Source: an uncultured Thiotrichaceae bacterium
GTDB lineage: Bacteria; Pseudomonadota; Gammaproteobacteria; Thiotrichales; Thiotrichaceae
Direction of reading: 5' to 3'
NCBI GenBank assembly: GCA_902727985.1
Contig: CACVAY010000145.1
Location: 1-64,000, forward strand
DNA: 64,000 nucleotides
Shown: in pieces, positions 1 to 8,108 of the stretch
Layout of the letters: the number at the start of each line of letters is the position of its first letter
Numbering within the stretch: the stretch's first letter is position 1
Position numbers and translations under genes: made by a program
Notes under the pieces: model-generated
What the model was told of the DNA's origin: nothing
Databases searched by the model: none
What the model saw: the letters and a program-made list of their open reading frames with translations, nothing else

Positions 1-30
1 TTTCCCCGGATCTCGATTCGGGGATTTTTT
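1..30 (+). terminator. Rho-independent terminator of a gene left of the window
   Basis: A short stem (CCCCG at 4-8 with CGGGG at 19-23, plus the flanking T3-A24 pair) is followed directly by six T residues at 25-30. It would end a plus-strand transcript entering from the left, so it separates the operon starting at 323 from upstream transcription. Confidence 0.75.
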
Positions 31-322
31 AATTATCTACATAAACCCCACTCCAAAGCCAGATAGAAACTTTGGTCAAAAATTTGCCTGATTTGCATAA
101 ATATAAACCATGCAGCACTGTACTAGCATACAGCTTCCAAGTGAATTGCAAAGCTTTGGCAAAATGATTTTTGCTGCAATATTTAGGTAAAAATAACATT
201 TCTTAACATAAAACATCCGCTAAATAGCCTTAGTGCTAATGAGATGTTAAAAAATTTGAGCTATTATCATTGAGCTCTATTGACCCCTGTAAAGCAAATC
301 GATGAAACAAGAGTGATCATTT
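31..322 (+). promoter_or_regulatory. Upstream region of the enolase/PhyH operon
   Basis: This 292-base, AT-rich stretch lies between the terminator at 1-30 and the first gene of the operon. No ORF with coding character and no strong palindrome was seen. The operon promoter should lie here, but no -35/-10 pair stands out enough to call. A purine-rich stretch (aacaagag) precedes the start at 323. Confidence 0.4.
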
Positions 323-1441
323 ATGAAGGTAACAAGAGTTTCCTTATTTAGAAAAGAAGTGCCGATGTTATGCGGAAAGTTTACGTGTTCGGTGGAGCCT
401 GGTGTGTCTTGTGGTGAAGTCATCATCATTAAGGTTGAAACAGATGAAGGCATAATTGGTTATGGTGAAGCTGGTTCAGCAGGCGGCTACCCCAATTATG
501 CGCATGGTACATTGGCAAGCACTGCCGAATTAATTCGACGGCATTTATTGGGCGTTGATATCGACCCAACCAACCTGAATGCAGCACAAGAAAAAATGCG
601 CTTTATGGCAGGTGGTAATGGTTCCGTCAAAGCTGCTTTTGACATCGCGTGCTGGGATATTGCGAGCAAATCACTAGATCGGCCTATACATGCATTATTA
701 GGGGGCAAACTGCAAGACAGTTTACCTTTACATCGGGTAATCCCAATCGGCTCACCTGATAGCATGGCCAAGGAAGTAGAAGCCTGGCGCATGGAAGGCT
801 ACAACACGTTTTTAATTAAAGCAGGTTTGGGGAGTATTCATCAGGACATTGAGCGCATTCAGGCTGTTCTGGATAAGCGATTACCTGGAGAAGAGTATAC
901 GGTAGACGCAGCGGGTCGGTGGCGGGTTGATGAAGCATTACGGGTACTAAAAGCCTTAAAAAATTATGATTTTATTATTGAACAACCCTGCTGTACCTAT
1001 GAAGAATGCTTAGCATTACGTGGCCGCGTTGATATCCCCATGAAACTGGATAACGCTATTCATAGTGTTAACGATGTACTGCGCGCCCATGCAGACAATG
1101 CTTGTGAGTTAATGGCTTTGAAGTTGGATAAACTGGGTGGCTTTACACCGGTAAAATTAGCCTGTGACATTATCGCTACGGCGGGTATGGGCGTTTCTCT
1201 TGAAGCTGTCTGGGCAACTGAAATTAGTGCAGCGGCCGTTATTCACCTAGGTATGACTATACCACCTGAGAACTTCCTGACATCGACAGATTTACATAAT
1301 TACTCCCCTCTAACGGTGACTACAGATGACAATATACAAGTGGAAAACGGAAGAATGTTTTTCCGAGATGAGGTCATTGGTCTGGGTATTGACGTGAATA
1401 CAGAAATATTGGGTGAACCAGATATTGTGCTTCATAGCTAG
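323..1441 (+). CDS. Enolase-superfamily enzyme, cis-3-hydroxyproline dehydratase / mandelate racemase-like
   Basis: This 372-aa protein has the MR/MLE layout: an N-terminal capping domain and a barrel. The visible metal ligands are D195 (VDAAG), E220 (IEQP) and D243 (KLDN), with candidate acid/base lysines K166 (LIKAG) and K267 (LKLDK). The EQPCxTYEECL and LRAHAD stretches are typical of the cis-3-hydroxy-L-proline dehydratase / hydroxyproline-betaine epimerase branch. Members abstract a proton alpha to a carboxylate and then eliminate or epimerise. The substrate here is unknown. It is the first gene of a tight operon (13 bases to the next gene) with a flavoprotein and a PhyH enzyme, so a dehydration/epimerisation step on an amino-acid-like acid is the likely role. 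The family call is firm and the reaction is inferred. Confidence 0.85.
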   Translation: MKVTRVSLFRKEVPMLCGKFTCSVEPGVSCGEVIIIKVETDEGIIGYGEAGSAGGYPNYAHGTLASTAELIRRHLLGVDIDPTNLNAAQEKMRFMAGGNGSVKAAFDIACWDIASKSLDRPIHALLGGKLQDSLPLHRVIPIGSPDSMAKEVEAWRMEGYNTFLIKAGLGSIHQDIERIQAVLDKRLPGEEYTVDAAGRWRVDEALRVLKALKNYDFIIEQPCCTYEECLALRGRVDIPMKLDNAIHSVNDVLRAHADNACELMALKLDKLGGFTPVKLACDIIATAGMGVSLEAVWATEISAAAVIHLGMTIPPENFLTSTDLHNYSPLTVTTDDNIQVENGRMFFRDEVIGLGIDVNTEILGEPDIVLHS

Positions 1442-1453
1442 ACTGTAAAAATA

Positions 1454-2881
1454 ATGCTTAACTCACTTGCTAATCCACCTAACTTTACCGAGACGACGGA
1501 TGTCATCGTCATTGGTACTGGTTTTGCTGGCTTGATGGCGGCAATAAAACTGGCTCAATCAGGTGTTTCCGTTAAAATTCTGGATAAACGTTCCAGTTGT
1601 GGTGGTAACTCCATTATTAGTGATGGTGTATTGGTCGCAACAGGATCCAGCATACAAAAAAAATCTGGCATTAATGATTCTGCTGAATGCTTGCTGGAAG
1701 ATATGTTAATAGCAGGACATAGCAACCAGGTAGAATTAGCTAGTATTGTGGCCGAGCAGGCTTCAGATATTTGTGAATGGTTGGAAAAAGACTTACAGGT
1801 TGCTTTTCGACAGCGGGTTGATCAATTTGGTGGACATAAGGTTGCACGCAGCTTGACCCCTATCAAGGCATTGGGAACAACGATTATTCACCCTATGCTC
1901 GAACATTTGAAAAGCTTCGGAATCATACCTCAGGTACGTTCACAGGTCATCGCCTTATCTCAAGATGAAACCGGACGAATTAACGGTGTGAAAGTTATTC
2001 CTTTTAAAAAGAACAAACATGATAAGCCAATTGATAATCAACCCGCACAGTGGATCAAAGCAAGGAAAGCGGTAATTTTAGCAACCGGCGGTTTTTCTGC
2101 TGATATTGATTTTCGTCAGCAGCTTGATCCTAGGCTGGACAGCACAATAAGCTGCACTAATATCAAATATACAACAGCGGAGTGTATGCAGGCAGCTATA
2201 GCTGTTGGGGCTGATACAGTAGATATGGAGCATATTCAACTCGCACCGTTTACCTCTCCGGATGAAAAAGGTTATGGCGTATCCGCCCAGTTTTCCAGCT
2301 ACACTGTATTTCCTTATGGCCTGTTAATTAACCCCGTGACAGGAAAACGCTTTGTCAATGAAATGGCAGACCGTAAATCCCGCGTTGATGCGATGCTAGC
2401 CCTTGCTCAACCTTGTATAGGTATTGCAGACGACGTAGGTATTGGTTTATCCGGTCAACCTATTGATAAGTGTTTAAAACGCAAAGTCGTTAATAAATTT
2501 TCTAATTTACAAGAGCTGGCTGCAGCTTACGACATTCCTGAACGATCATTACAGCGATCGATTGAACGCTATAATACTTTTATTCGTATAAAACAAGATA
2601 AGGACTTTCAAAAACCTATCCTCGCCTCCGCACTGCCTTTAAATCCTCCTTATTATGCTGTCCGTTTATGGCCCAAAGCCCATTACACTATGGGCGGCTT
2701 AAGAATCAATTCGCGGGCACAGGTAATGCATGAAAGTGGGCACGCTATTCGTGGCCTGTATGCCGCAGGTGAGGTAACAAGTGGGGTACATGGTATATCG
2801 AGGTTGAGCACCACAGCGATTACAGAATGTTTGGTTTTTGGGCGCATTGCCGGGCAACAAGCCGCAATGGAAATAGTATAA
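1454..2881 (+). CDS. FAD-dependent fumarate reductase/KstD-like oxidoreductase
   Basis: This 475-aa protein has an N-terminal Rossmann FAD site (GTGFAG, residues 21-26, with acidic D44 after the second strand). Its C-terminal signature (HYTMGGLRI, then GLYAAGEVTSGVHG and FGRIAG) belongs to the fumarate reductase / succinate dehydrogenase flavoprotein family. There is no heme domain, FMN-attachment domain or signal peptide, so it is probably a soluble, cytoplasmic C=C reductase or dehydrogenase. Relatives include urocanate reductase and 3-ketosteroid dehydrogenases. It could reduce or create a double bond in the product of the preceding enolase-family enzyme. Length is normal for a stand-alone family member. 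Confidence 0.85.
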   Translation: MLNSLANPPNFTETTDVIVIGTGFAGLMAAIKLAQSGVSVKILDKRSSCGGNSIISDGVLVATGSSIQKKSGINDSAECLLEDMLIAGHSNQVELASIVAEQASDICEWLEKDLQVAFRQRVDQFGGHKVARSLTPIKALGTTIIHPMLEHLKSFGIIPQVRSQVIALSQDETGRINGVKVIPFKKNKHDKPIDNQPAQWIKARKAVILATGGFSADIDFRQQLDPRLDSTISCTNIKYTTAECMQAAIAVGADTVDMEHIQLAPFTSPDEKGYGVSAQFSSYTVFPYGLLINPVTGKRFVNEMADRKSRVDAMLALAQPCIGIADDVGIGLSGQPIDKCLKRKVVNKFSNLQELAAAYDIPERSLQRSIERYNTFIRIKQDKDFQKPILASALPLNPPYYAVRLWPKAHYTMGGLRINSRAQVMHESGHAIRGLYAAGEVTSGVHGISRLSTTAITECLVFGRIAGQQAAMEIV

Positions 2882-2915
2882 AATTTTATAATTCATTGAG
2901 ATAAGGATATATTTT

Positions 2916-3791
2916 ATGGAAGCTATCAGCACGGATTTCCCTTTAACTAAGGAACAAATTGATCACTACAATAAACATGGCTATGTTTTTGTACGTAACT
3001 TTTTTTCTAAAGAAGAATTAGAGCCGCTGAAGCTCGCGTGTGAAGACGATCCGGAATTACGGGATTCACGTACACTGGTTGATTACGGTGGCTCTGGTTT
3101 CAAACTGTCGGTCTGGACTGAGCTTGGTAATAGTCTATTAGGTGTCCTCCCACGTATGGCTAGAATCGTTGATGCTAGTGAGGCCCTGGAGGGTGAGAAG
3201 TGTTATCACTGGCATTCCAAAATTGTCTTGAAAAGACAGGGAGAAGGTGAAGTACGCTGGCACCAAGGGTTTGGCACTTGGTACGAAGATACCTGTTTAT
3301 ACCCCAAGATGGTTAGCTGCTGTATTGCAGTGAATGAAAATACGCGTGAAAATGGCTGTTTGCAGATAGCCAAAGATTCCCACCACCTTGGTCGTTTGGA
3401 TAATGTCATGATCGGTAATTCCTGTGCCACTGACCCAAAACGCCTGGAAATCGTACATGAGCGACTGGAGCATATTCAGTGTGAAATGCAGCAAGGTGAT
3501 GTTGTATTCTTTCATGCAAATACCCTGCATGGCTCGGATGTAAACACAACAGATAGTTTGCGAACGTTACTATTTTGCACTTACAACGTTGTATCAAATG
3601 AGCCGTATAATCTGGAGAACCAACAACATCACCGTTATCGCCCCTTGAACAAACTACCTGACTCCGTATTGTTGGAAAAGCAATATGAGGGTGTATTTGA
3701 AACCCAACAGTTTCATGAGAAGGAAACCGATAATAGCCCCGGAACAGGCGTTGGCATCAGACATGGTCGCACCACAAAGGCAACAGTGTAA
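2916..3791 (+). CDS. PhyH-family Fe(II)/2-oxoglutarate enzyme with HxG triad (candidate halogenase)
   Basis: This 291-aa protein matches the phytanoyl-CoA dioxygenase pattern: N-terminal TKEQIDHYNKHGYVFVRNFF, central RWHQGFGTWYED, then ENGCLQI, SHHLGR, FFHANTLHGSD and a 2OG-binding arginine (R216). The distal iron ligand H205 is present. The usual HxD motif (HQD in close family patterns) reads H116-Q117-G118 here. Gly is encoded by GGG, two base changes from any Asp codon, so a single sequencing error cannot explain it. In SyrB2/WelO5-type enzymes Ala or Gly at this position opens an iron site for chloride. A halogenase is therefore possible. An unusual hydroxylase or a dead enzyme are the alternatives. 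AAGGA precedes the start. Confidence 0.85.
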   Translation: MEAISTDFPLTKEQIDHYNKHGYVFVRNFFSKEELEPLKLACEDDPELRDSRTLVDYGGSGFKLSVWTELGNSLLGVLPRMARIVDASEALEGEKCYHWHSKIVLKRQGEGEVRWHQGFGTWYEDTCLYPKMVSCCIAVNENTRENGCLQIAKDSHHLGRLDNVMIGNSCATDPKRLEIVHERLEHIQCEMQQGDVVFFHANTLHGSDVNTTDSLRTLLFCTYNVVSNEPYNLENQQHHRYRPLNKLPDSVLLEKQYEGVFETQQFHEKETDNSPGTGVGIRHGRTTKATV

Positions 3792-3809
3792 TCATTATTA
3801 ACAAGCCAG

Positions 3810-3864
3810 CATCCCATTAATTGAAGTTCAGAGGGCTACTTTTGGCTTTCAATTAATGGGGATG
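3810..3864 (+). repeat. Long inverted repeat between PhyH and cupin genes
   Basis: An arm at 3810-3825 pairs with 3848-3864 along its whole length (16 base pairs with one bulged C). The loop is 22 bases. No T-run follows, so it is not a simple intrinsic terminator. It lies in the only sizeable gap (113 bases) inside the operon. It may stabilise or process the upstream mRNA, or be a protein-binding palindrome. Confidence 0.7.
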
Positions 3865-3904
3865 ATTATAGTTCAAATAAATTAATTGGAAATTAGGAGA
3901 GCTT

Positions 3905-4432
3905 ATGTCAGCCTTTACTTTTGATGCATTTATTACTGATTTGCAAGAGGCGTCAATGAGTCCTAATGCCGAATTGCAAGTATTGGCGTTAATGCAGCAA
4001 GCTTTTAAAGACCCGAGTCAGATCGCAGATAATGTGCCAGCTTTCTCTGAGGAGGCTGATTTACTCCTTCAGGAATCTTCTATAACAATCTGGCATTGGT
4101 GTTTGCAGCCTGGAATACTAATTCCTCCACATGATCATAGAATGGCAGCCATTATTGGAATTTATAAAGGGACTGAAGAAAACCGATTTTACTTGTCTGA
4201 AAATGGCAGCTTGCAACATAAAGCAACGAAGCATGTTAGCCAGGGAGAAATCTTGTCGATTACACCGGAAAGTATTCATTCAGTACAGGCTACAGAAGAA
4301 CAGCCTAGTCAGGGAATACATGTCTATCTGGGAAATCTGGATGCTTCTCCGCGCTCCTTATTTAATTGGGAAACGGGAGAAGCGGAACCTTATACTGAAG
4401 AGGCCTACAATAGATTGGTCAGGTTTACTTAA
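3905..4432 (+). CDS. Cysteine dioxygenase-like cupin (COG5553-type)
   Basis: This 175-aa double-stranded beta-helix protein has the first cupin motif PHDHRMAAIIGIYKG (histidines of PPHDH) and a later histidine in ESIHSV. This is the pattern of the predicted metal-dependent enzymes related to cysteine dioxygenase and 3-mercaptopropionate dioxygenase. It probably binds Fe(II). The natural substrate of this subfamily is not established. AGGAGA precedes the ATG. The next gene starts 3 bases after its stop, so the two are translationally close. It could oxidise a thiol or another small metabolite made by the operon. Confidence 0.75.
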   Translation: MSAFTFDAFITDLQEASMSPNAELQVLALMQQAFKDPSQIADNVPAFSEEADLLLQESSITIWHWCLQPGILIPPHDHRMAAIIGIYKGTEENRFYLSENGSLQHKATKHVSQGEILSITPESIHSVQATEEQPSQGIHVYLGNLDASPRSLFNWETGEAEPYTEEAYNRLVRFT

Positions 4433-4434
4433 TC

Positions 4435-5109
4435 ATGTTGACATTACAAGATAAACTGAATGACTTTCGTGCCAGTCAACAGGTGAAAATTCCCGAAAAG
4501 GTTAGACTGCGCCTGGCGAAAAACAGAGAAAGCGTAAGGGCTTTGGGGATGCTTGAGCGTTGCTTAAGTCAAGGCAAAAAGATTCCTGACTTTTGCCTTC
4601 GTAATCAAAATGGCCATGAAATATGCTTAAAAGATTTACTGAAAGAAGCTAATTTAGTGTTAAGTTTTTTCCGTGGTGATTGGTGTAATTATGATGGCCT
4701 TGAGCTGGAAGCCTTACAAGCTAGTCTAAAAGACATTAAGCATTGTGGTGGCCGTTTAATCGCTATCTCGCCCTCTAAATATGAGAATCTACAGCAAACG
4801 CATCAACGTTTTGCATTAGGTTTTGATTTATTGTACGACCAAAATAACCGTATTGCAGAAGCCTTTGGCATTGGCTATACCTTGCCGCAAGATTTGCAAG
4901 ATATTTACGAAGCTTATGGGCTCGACATTGCCAGCCAAAATGGAGACGGTAGCCATAAGCTTCCTCTGCCTGCAACCTATGTAATTGGAAAAGATCAGTG
5001 CATCGCTTCATCTTTTATTGACGTCGATCATACCCGTCGTCAGGAGCCAGACGATATTTTACGTATTCTGCGACAACTTCAGAGTGCTCCAACTGGACGA
5101 GAAAGGTAA
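4435..5109 (+). CDS. Peroxiredoxin/redoxin-like protein with altered active site
   Basis: This 224-aa AhpC/TSA-type protein has the redoxin core from about residue 45. The active-site region reads FFRGDWCNYDGLEL (C84). Related redoxin proteins usually read FYRGGWCPYCNLEL. The first cysteine (C84) is kept and the second is Asp (D87), so a CxxC dithiol is absent and any chemistry would be of the one-Cys type. There is no signal peptide. The stop overlaps the next start by one base (TAATG), indicating coupling to the ATPase gene. It is probably a thiol peroxidase or an oxidative-protection partner of the iron enzymes upstream. Confidence 0.75.
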   Translation: MLTLQDKLNDFRASQQVKIPEKVRLRLAKNRESVRALGMLERCLSQGKKIPDFCLRNQNGHEICLKDLLKEANLVLSFFRGDWCNYDGLELEALQASLKDIKHCGGRLIAISPSKYENLQQTHQRFALGFDLLYDQNNRIAEAFGIGYTLPQDLQDIYEAYGLDIASQNGDGSHKLPLPATYVIGKDQCIASSFIDVDHTRRQEPDDILRILRQLQSAPTGRER

Positions 5110-7163
5110 TGCCCATAGGTTTAACTGCTATGCTGGGAACTTATGCGATGCTACGAGTAATAGACCATCGCAAGAAGCTCCGTCAGAAACAATTACCCCA
5201 TAAAGTATCAAAGACTCCCATAAGTACAAAAAAAAATCTTAAGAGTAAGCAAGCTACCAAGACATTACTCACGCGTTTAAGGAACATTGACCCAGTTAAC
5301 CGGAGAACAGAGGACGACCTGAAACTTGCTTTGATAAGTGTCGGTATTGCTGCCTCACAACCTATTATTTTTCCGGGCTGGTCTGTGATTAATGCCTTTC
5401 TAATTAGTTACAGTGCTTACCCTTATATCAGAGGGTTTGAGAAATCTATTGCTAAAAAACATATAAGTAACGATGTATTGGGTGCTTCTTGGGTGATTTT
5501 GGCTGTCAGCGGTCAGCAATATTTTGCCGCTGCGTTAGGTAATGTGATTTACCATATCGGCTCTAGTTTTATCGCAAAAACCCGCGAAAACTCCCGTAAG
5601 TCTATGGTACATATATTTAACCGAGAAAATCGTAACGCCTGGGTAATTAGAGAAGGTGTTGAAATTGAAGTGCCGTTAGTTAATGTGGTTGCCGAGGACA
5701 TTGTCGTTGTCCGCAGCGGTGAAATGATTCCTGTGGATGGCAAAGTCGTTGACGGCAGTGCTCGGATTGACGAGCATGTTTTGACAGGTGAATCACAAGT
5801 CGTGGAAAAAGCAGTGGATGATCCGGTATTTGCTTCAACCTTACTAGTAAGTGGTTATATTCAAATACTGGTAGAAAAGGCAGGTAGCGAAACGGTTGTC
5901 GCTAAAATTGAAACCACCCTAAAACAAACAGCAGATTTCAAAAGCCAATTACAAATGAAAGGTGAGGAATGGGCGGATAAATCTGCTCCCTATTTATTGG
6001 GCGCTGCAGGCTTAACAGCTATCACACTTGGCCCGATACCGGCTGTGGCTGTACTAGCAGCACAGTTTGGTTATCAAATCAGAATGATTGCTCCTTTGAG
6101 TACCCTACGGCATTTATCAAAAGCAACTCATGCAAGTATCCTAATAAAGGATGGGCGTTCACTGGAAACCCTGAATAGCGTTGATACTATCCTGTTCGAT
6201 AAGACCGGTACTTTGACAGAAGAGCAGCCTCAGGTTGGTCAGGTGATTACTTGGGGTAACTACACGGCGGAGCAGGTTTTACGGCTGGCGGCTATTGCCG
6301 AATTCAAATTAAAGCACCCGGTTGCTCTAGCGATTTTACAAGCTTATGAGCAATATAATCAGGAATTACCTGAGATTGATGCTACCCATTACGAAATGGG
6401 CTTTGGTACCCGTGTTGACTGGAACGGGCAGACTATTCGGGTAGGGAGTTTACGCTTCATGCAAAATCAAATGTTGTTCTGGGATGAACAATACAGCGCT
6501 GACCTTGAGGCCATTTATGAACGTGGTCACTCAGTAGCTCTGGTAGGCGTTGATAATGCAGTTATTGCAGCGATTGAGATAAAGCCAACTATCCGTCCAG
6601 AAATTCCCGAATTGATAGCAAACTTAAAAAAACGTGGTAAACACCTTGCTATTATTTCTGGCGACCAGGAAAGGCCGACCCAAAATCTGGCTAAACATTT
6701 AGGAATTAAACAGTATTTTGCTGAAGTCTTACCACAAGATAAAGCCAGTATTGTGGAACAGTTCAAACAGCAAGACCGAAAAGTTTGTTTTGTGGGCGAT
6801 GGAATTAATGACACCATTGCGATGAAAACTGCAGATGTTTCCATTTCACTTCAAGGTGCTTCTAGTATCGCTACTGATACTGCTGATATCTTATTGATGA
6901 GTGGTGATCTGCAACCACTGAAAGACCTACTGGATATTGCTGATAACCTCCAGAATACATTACAGAGAAGCGCTTGGTTAGTGGCAACACCCTCTGCATT
7001 AGTGTTGACCAGCAGTATTTTTCTGCATACCGGCCTATTGCTGGCAATGTTAATAAAAAATACTTTTCTGGGAGCCAACCTGCTTTACGTGCTGAAAAAA
7101 TCTAAGCCTGCGTCTATTCCAGCAAAACCACCACAGGAAATAGCTCAGCGGGTAATCAAGTAA
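5109..7163 (+). CDS. P1B-like P-type ATPase lacking the CPC metal motif
   Basis: This 684-aa P-type ATPase has the actuator TGES (about 226-229), the phosphorylation motif D364-KTGT, the heavy-metal-type H403-P404 pair, and GDGIND around 562-567. The HP pair and overall layout place it in the P1B (metal) group. The transmembrane CPC/SPC motif is replaced by a segment reading MIAPLST (A328-P329), and no N-terminal CxxC metal-binding domain is present. The N-terminus is basic. Transport of a soft metal through CPC is therefore unlikely, and the substrate is unknown. It ends the coupled run of genes and may move a cofactor metal or an operon product across the inner membrane. Confidence 0.85.
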   Translation: MPIGLTAMLGTYAMLRVIDHRKKLRQKQLPHKVSKTPISTKKNLKSKQATKTLLTRLRNIDPVNRRTEDDLKLALISVGIAASQPIIFPGWSVINAFLISYSAYPYIRGFEKSIAKKHISNDVLGASWVILAVSGQQYFAAALGNVIYHIGSSFIAKTRENSRKSMVHIFNRENRNAWVIREGVEIEVPLVNVVAEDIVVVRSGEMIPVDGKVVDGSARIDEHVLTGESQVVEKAVDDPVFASTLLVSGYIQILVEKAGSETVVAKIETTLKQTADFKSQLQMKGEEWADKSAPYLLGAAGLTAITLGPIPAVAVLAAQFGYQIRMIAPLSTLRHLSKATHASILIKDGRSLETLNSVDTILFDKTGTLTEEQPQVGQVITWGNYTAEQVLRLAAIAEFKLKHPVALAILQAYEQYNQELPEIDATHYEMGFGTRVDWNGQTIRVGSLRFMQNQMLFWDEQYSADLEAIYERGHSVALVGVDNAVIAAIEIKPTIRPEIPELIANLKKRGKHLAIISGDQERPTQNLAKHLGIKQYFAEVLPQDKASIVEQFKQQDRKVCFVGDGINDTIAMKTADVSISLQGASSIATDTADILLMSGDLQPLKDLLDIADNLQNTLQRSAWLVATPSALVLTSSIFLHTGLLLAMLIKNTFLGANLLYVLKKSKPASIPAKPPQEIAQRVIK

Positions 7164-7263
7164 TCGAATGTTAAGAAATGTTGCGTTTCCTTGAAAAGGA
7201 CAAAATAATTGAGTAATTTTTCCGCCTATCGCCCTCCCCCCTCTATCTAATAAAGGCAACCCT

Positions 7264-7593
7264 ATGGATAACAATCTGCACCTCCTGCTCCAAGAGTTAA
7301 AATCTCATTACGGTCTACTGTCACTGAAGGCTGGAACGGAATGGGAAGACATGGATTATGCCGAGATAGATTTTTTGCGCTCAGTGGGCCAAGAGAAAGT
7401 GCCAATCATGGTTAAAATTTCTGGCCCTGAAGCCAAGACAGATTTACGCCATCTTCGAGCCATGGGGGTAACAGGTATTCTAGGGCCTATGATTGAATCG
7501 GAATATGCCTTAATGAGTGTTTTCTACGCCGTATTAATCAGTGGAAAGACACCCCACAGAGTTATCTGTCGGGTCAGCAACAGAAAAGCCTAG
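7264..7593 (+). pseudogene. HpcH/HpaI aldolase-like fragment, probably truncated or frameshifted
   Basis: The 109-aa reading frame contains LKAGTEWEDMDYAEI, PIMVKISGPEAKTDLRHL and GVTGILGPMIESEYAL. These resemble the N-terminal part of a TIM-barrel HpcH/HpaI (citrate lyase beta-like) family normally about 250 aa long. The rest of the barrel is absent. After about residue 96 (GKTP) another frame stays open to 7667, with sequence continuing QSYLSGQQQKSLADL, so a base change near the C-run at 7552-7555 may have broken the end. It could also be a genuinely short protein. It follows the ATPase gene by 100 bases. Confidence 0.5.
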
Positions 7594-7624
7594 CGGATCT
7601 TGATTTTGTCCCGATTGAGGTCAA

Positions 7625-7654
7625 GCAACCAGCAGAGGAGGACTTGCTGGTTGC
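7625..7654 (+). terminator. Hairpin at the end of the operon, probable terminator
   Basis: There is a perfect 10-bp stem (7625-7634 with 7645-7654) and a 10-base loop. T-rich sequence follows after about 15 bases (7670-7680). It lies between the convergent end of the ATPase operon and the Spy/CpxP-like gene. The delayed T-run makes it an atypical intrinsic terminator. Confidence 0.55.
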
Positions 7655-7673
7655 AATTACCTGTTAAAAAAGT

Positions 7674-8108
7674 TTATTTTTGTGAAGCTTTGTAATGCTC
7701 AACCACTTTATTGTACTGCTCTTCGGTTAATGTTTTGTTTAACATACGCACACAAAGGCTTTTCATTTCGATTAAACGACGGTTGGCTTCACTATATTGG
7801 AATTTAAGTTGTTCACGATCAAAACGATTAGCCCGCGTGAGTAAGGCTTCGCTCAATTCAGCGCGAACAGCAATCACTTCTTGCTCAAGCTCTTTGTATT
7901 TTTGAGGCGCGCTTGCAATCCATGTATCAACCGTTTTTGATTGCTCTTCATTTAGCTTCAATTCTTCGCGAAGTGCTTTAAAAGAAGGCATTAATGAAAC
8001 GATAGGGTCTGCCAATACATCAGTATTCGCAACGGCCTTTTCTGCCATTGCTGGTGCAGCGAGCACTAAAGCGAGTAATGATGTGATAATTGCACGTTGA
8101 AGTTTCAT
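7674..8108 (-). CDS. Spy/CpxP-like periplasmic protein
   Basis: This 144-aa protein has a clear Sec signal peptide (MKLQRAIITSLLALVLAAPAMA, cleaved after AMA). The mature part is helical and charged, with a repeated LxxEQ pattern (LKLNEEQSKTVDTW and LTEEQYNKV), as in Spy/CpxP/LTXXQ periplasmic chaperones. Such proteins buffer envelope stress and unfolded or metal-damaged proteins. It is monocistronic and convergent with the ATPase operon. A short hairpin (8159-8174) lies in its upstream region. The family call is based on pattern only. Confidence 0.6.
   Translation of the reverse strand: MKLQRAIITSLLALVLAAPAMAEKAVANTDVLADPIVSLMPSFKALREELKLNEEQSKTVDTWIASAPQKYKELEQEVIAVRAELSEALLTRANRFDREQLKFQYSEANRRLIEMKSLCVRMLNKTLTEEQYNKVVEHYKASQK

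Noticed and set aside
4131-4454. 107-aa frame overlapping the cupin gene
   Set aside because: It is a shadow of the cupin gene in another frame. The cupin frame has a ribosome site and clear motifs.
323-7163. Canonical hydroxyproline catabolism operon
   Set aside because: The enolase-family gene fits, but no proline racemase, transporter, aldolase or dehydrogenase of that pathway is present, and the PhyH triad is altered.
5109-7163. Copper exporter (CopA) call for the P-type ATPase
   Set aside because: The CPC motif and CxxC metal-binding domain are absent.
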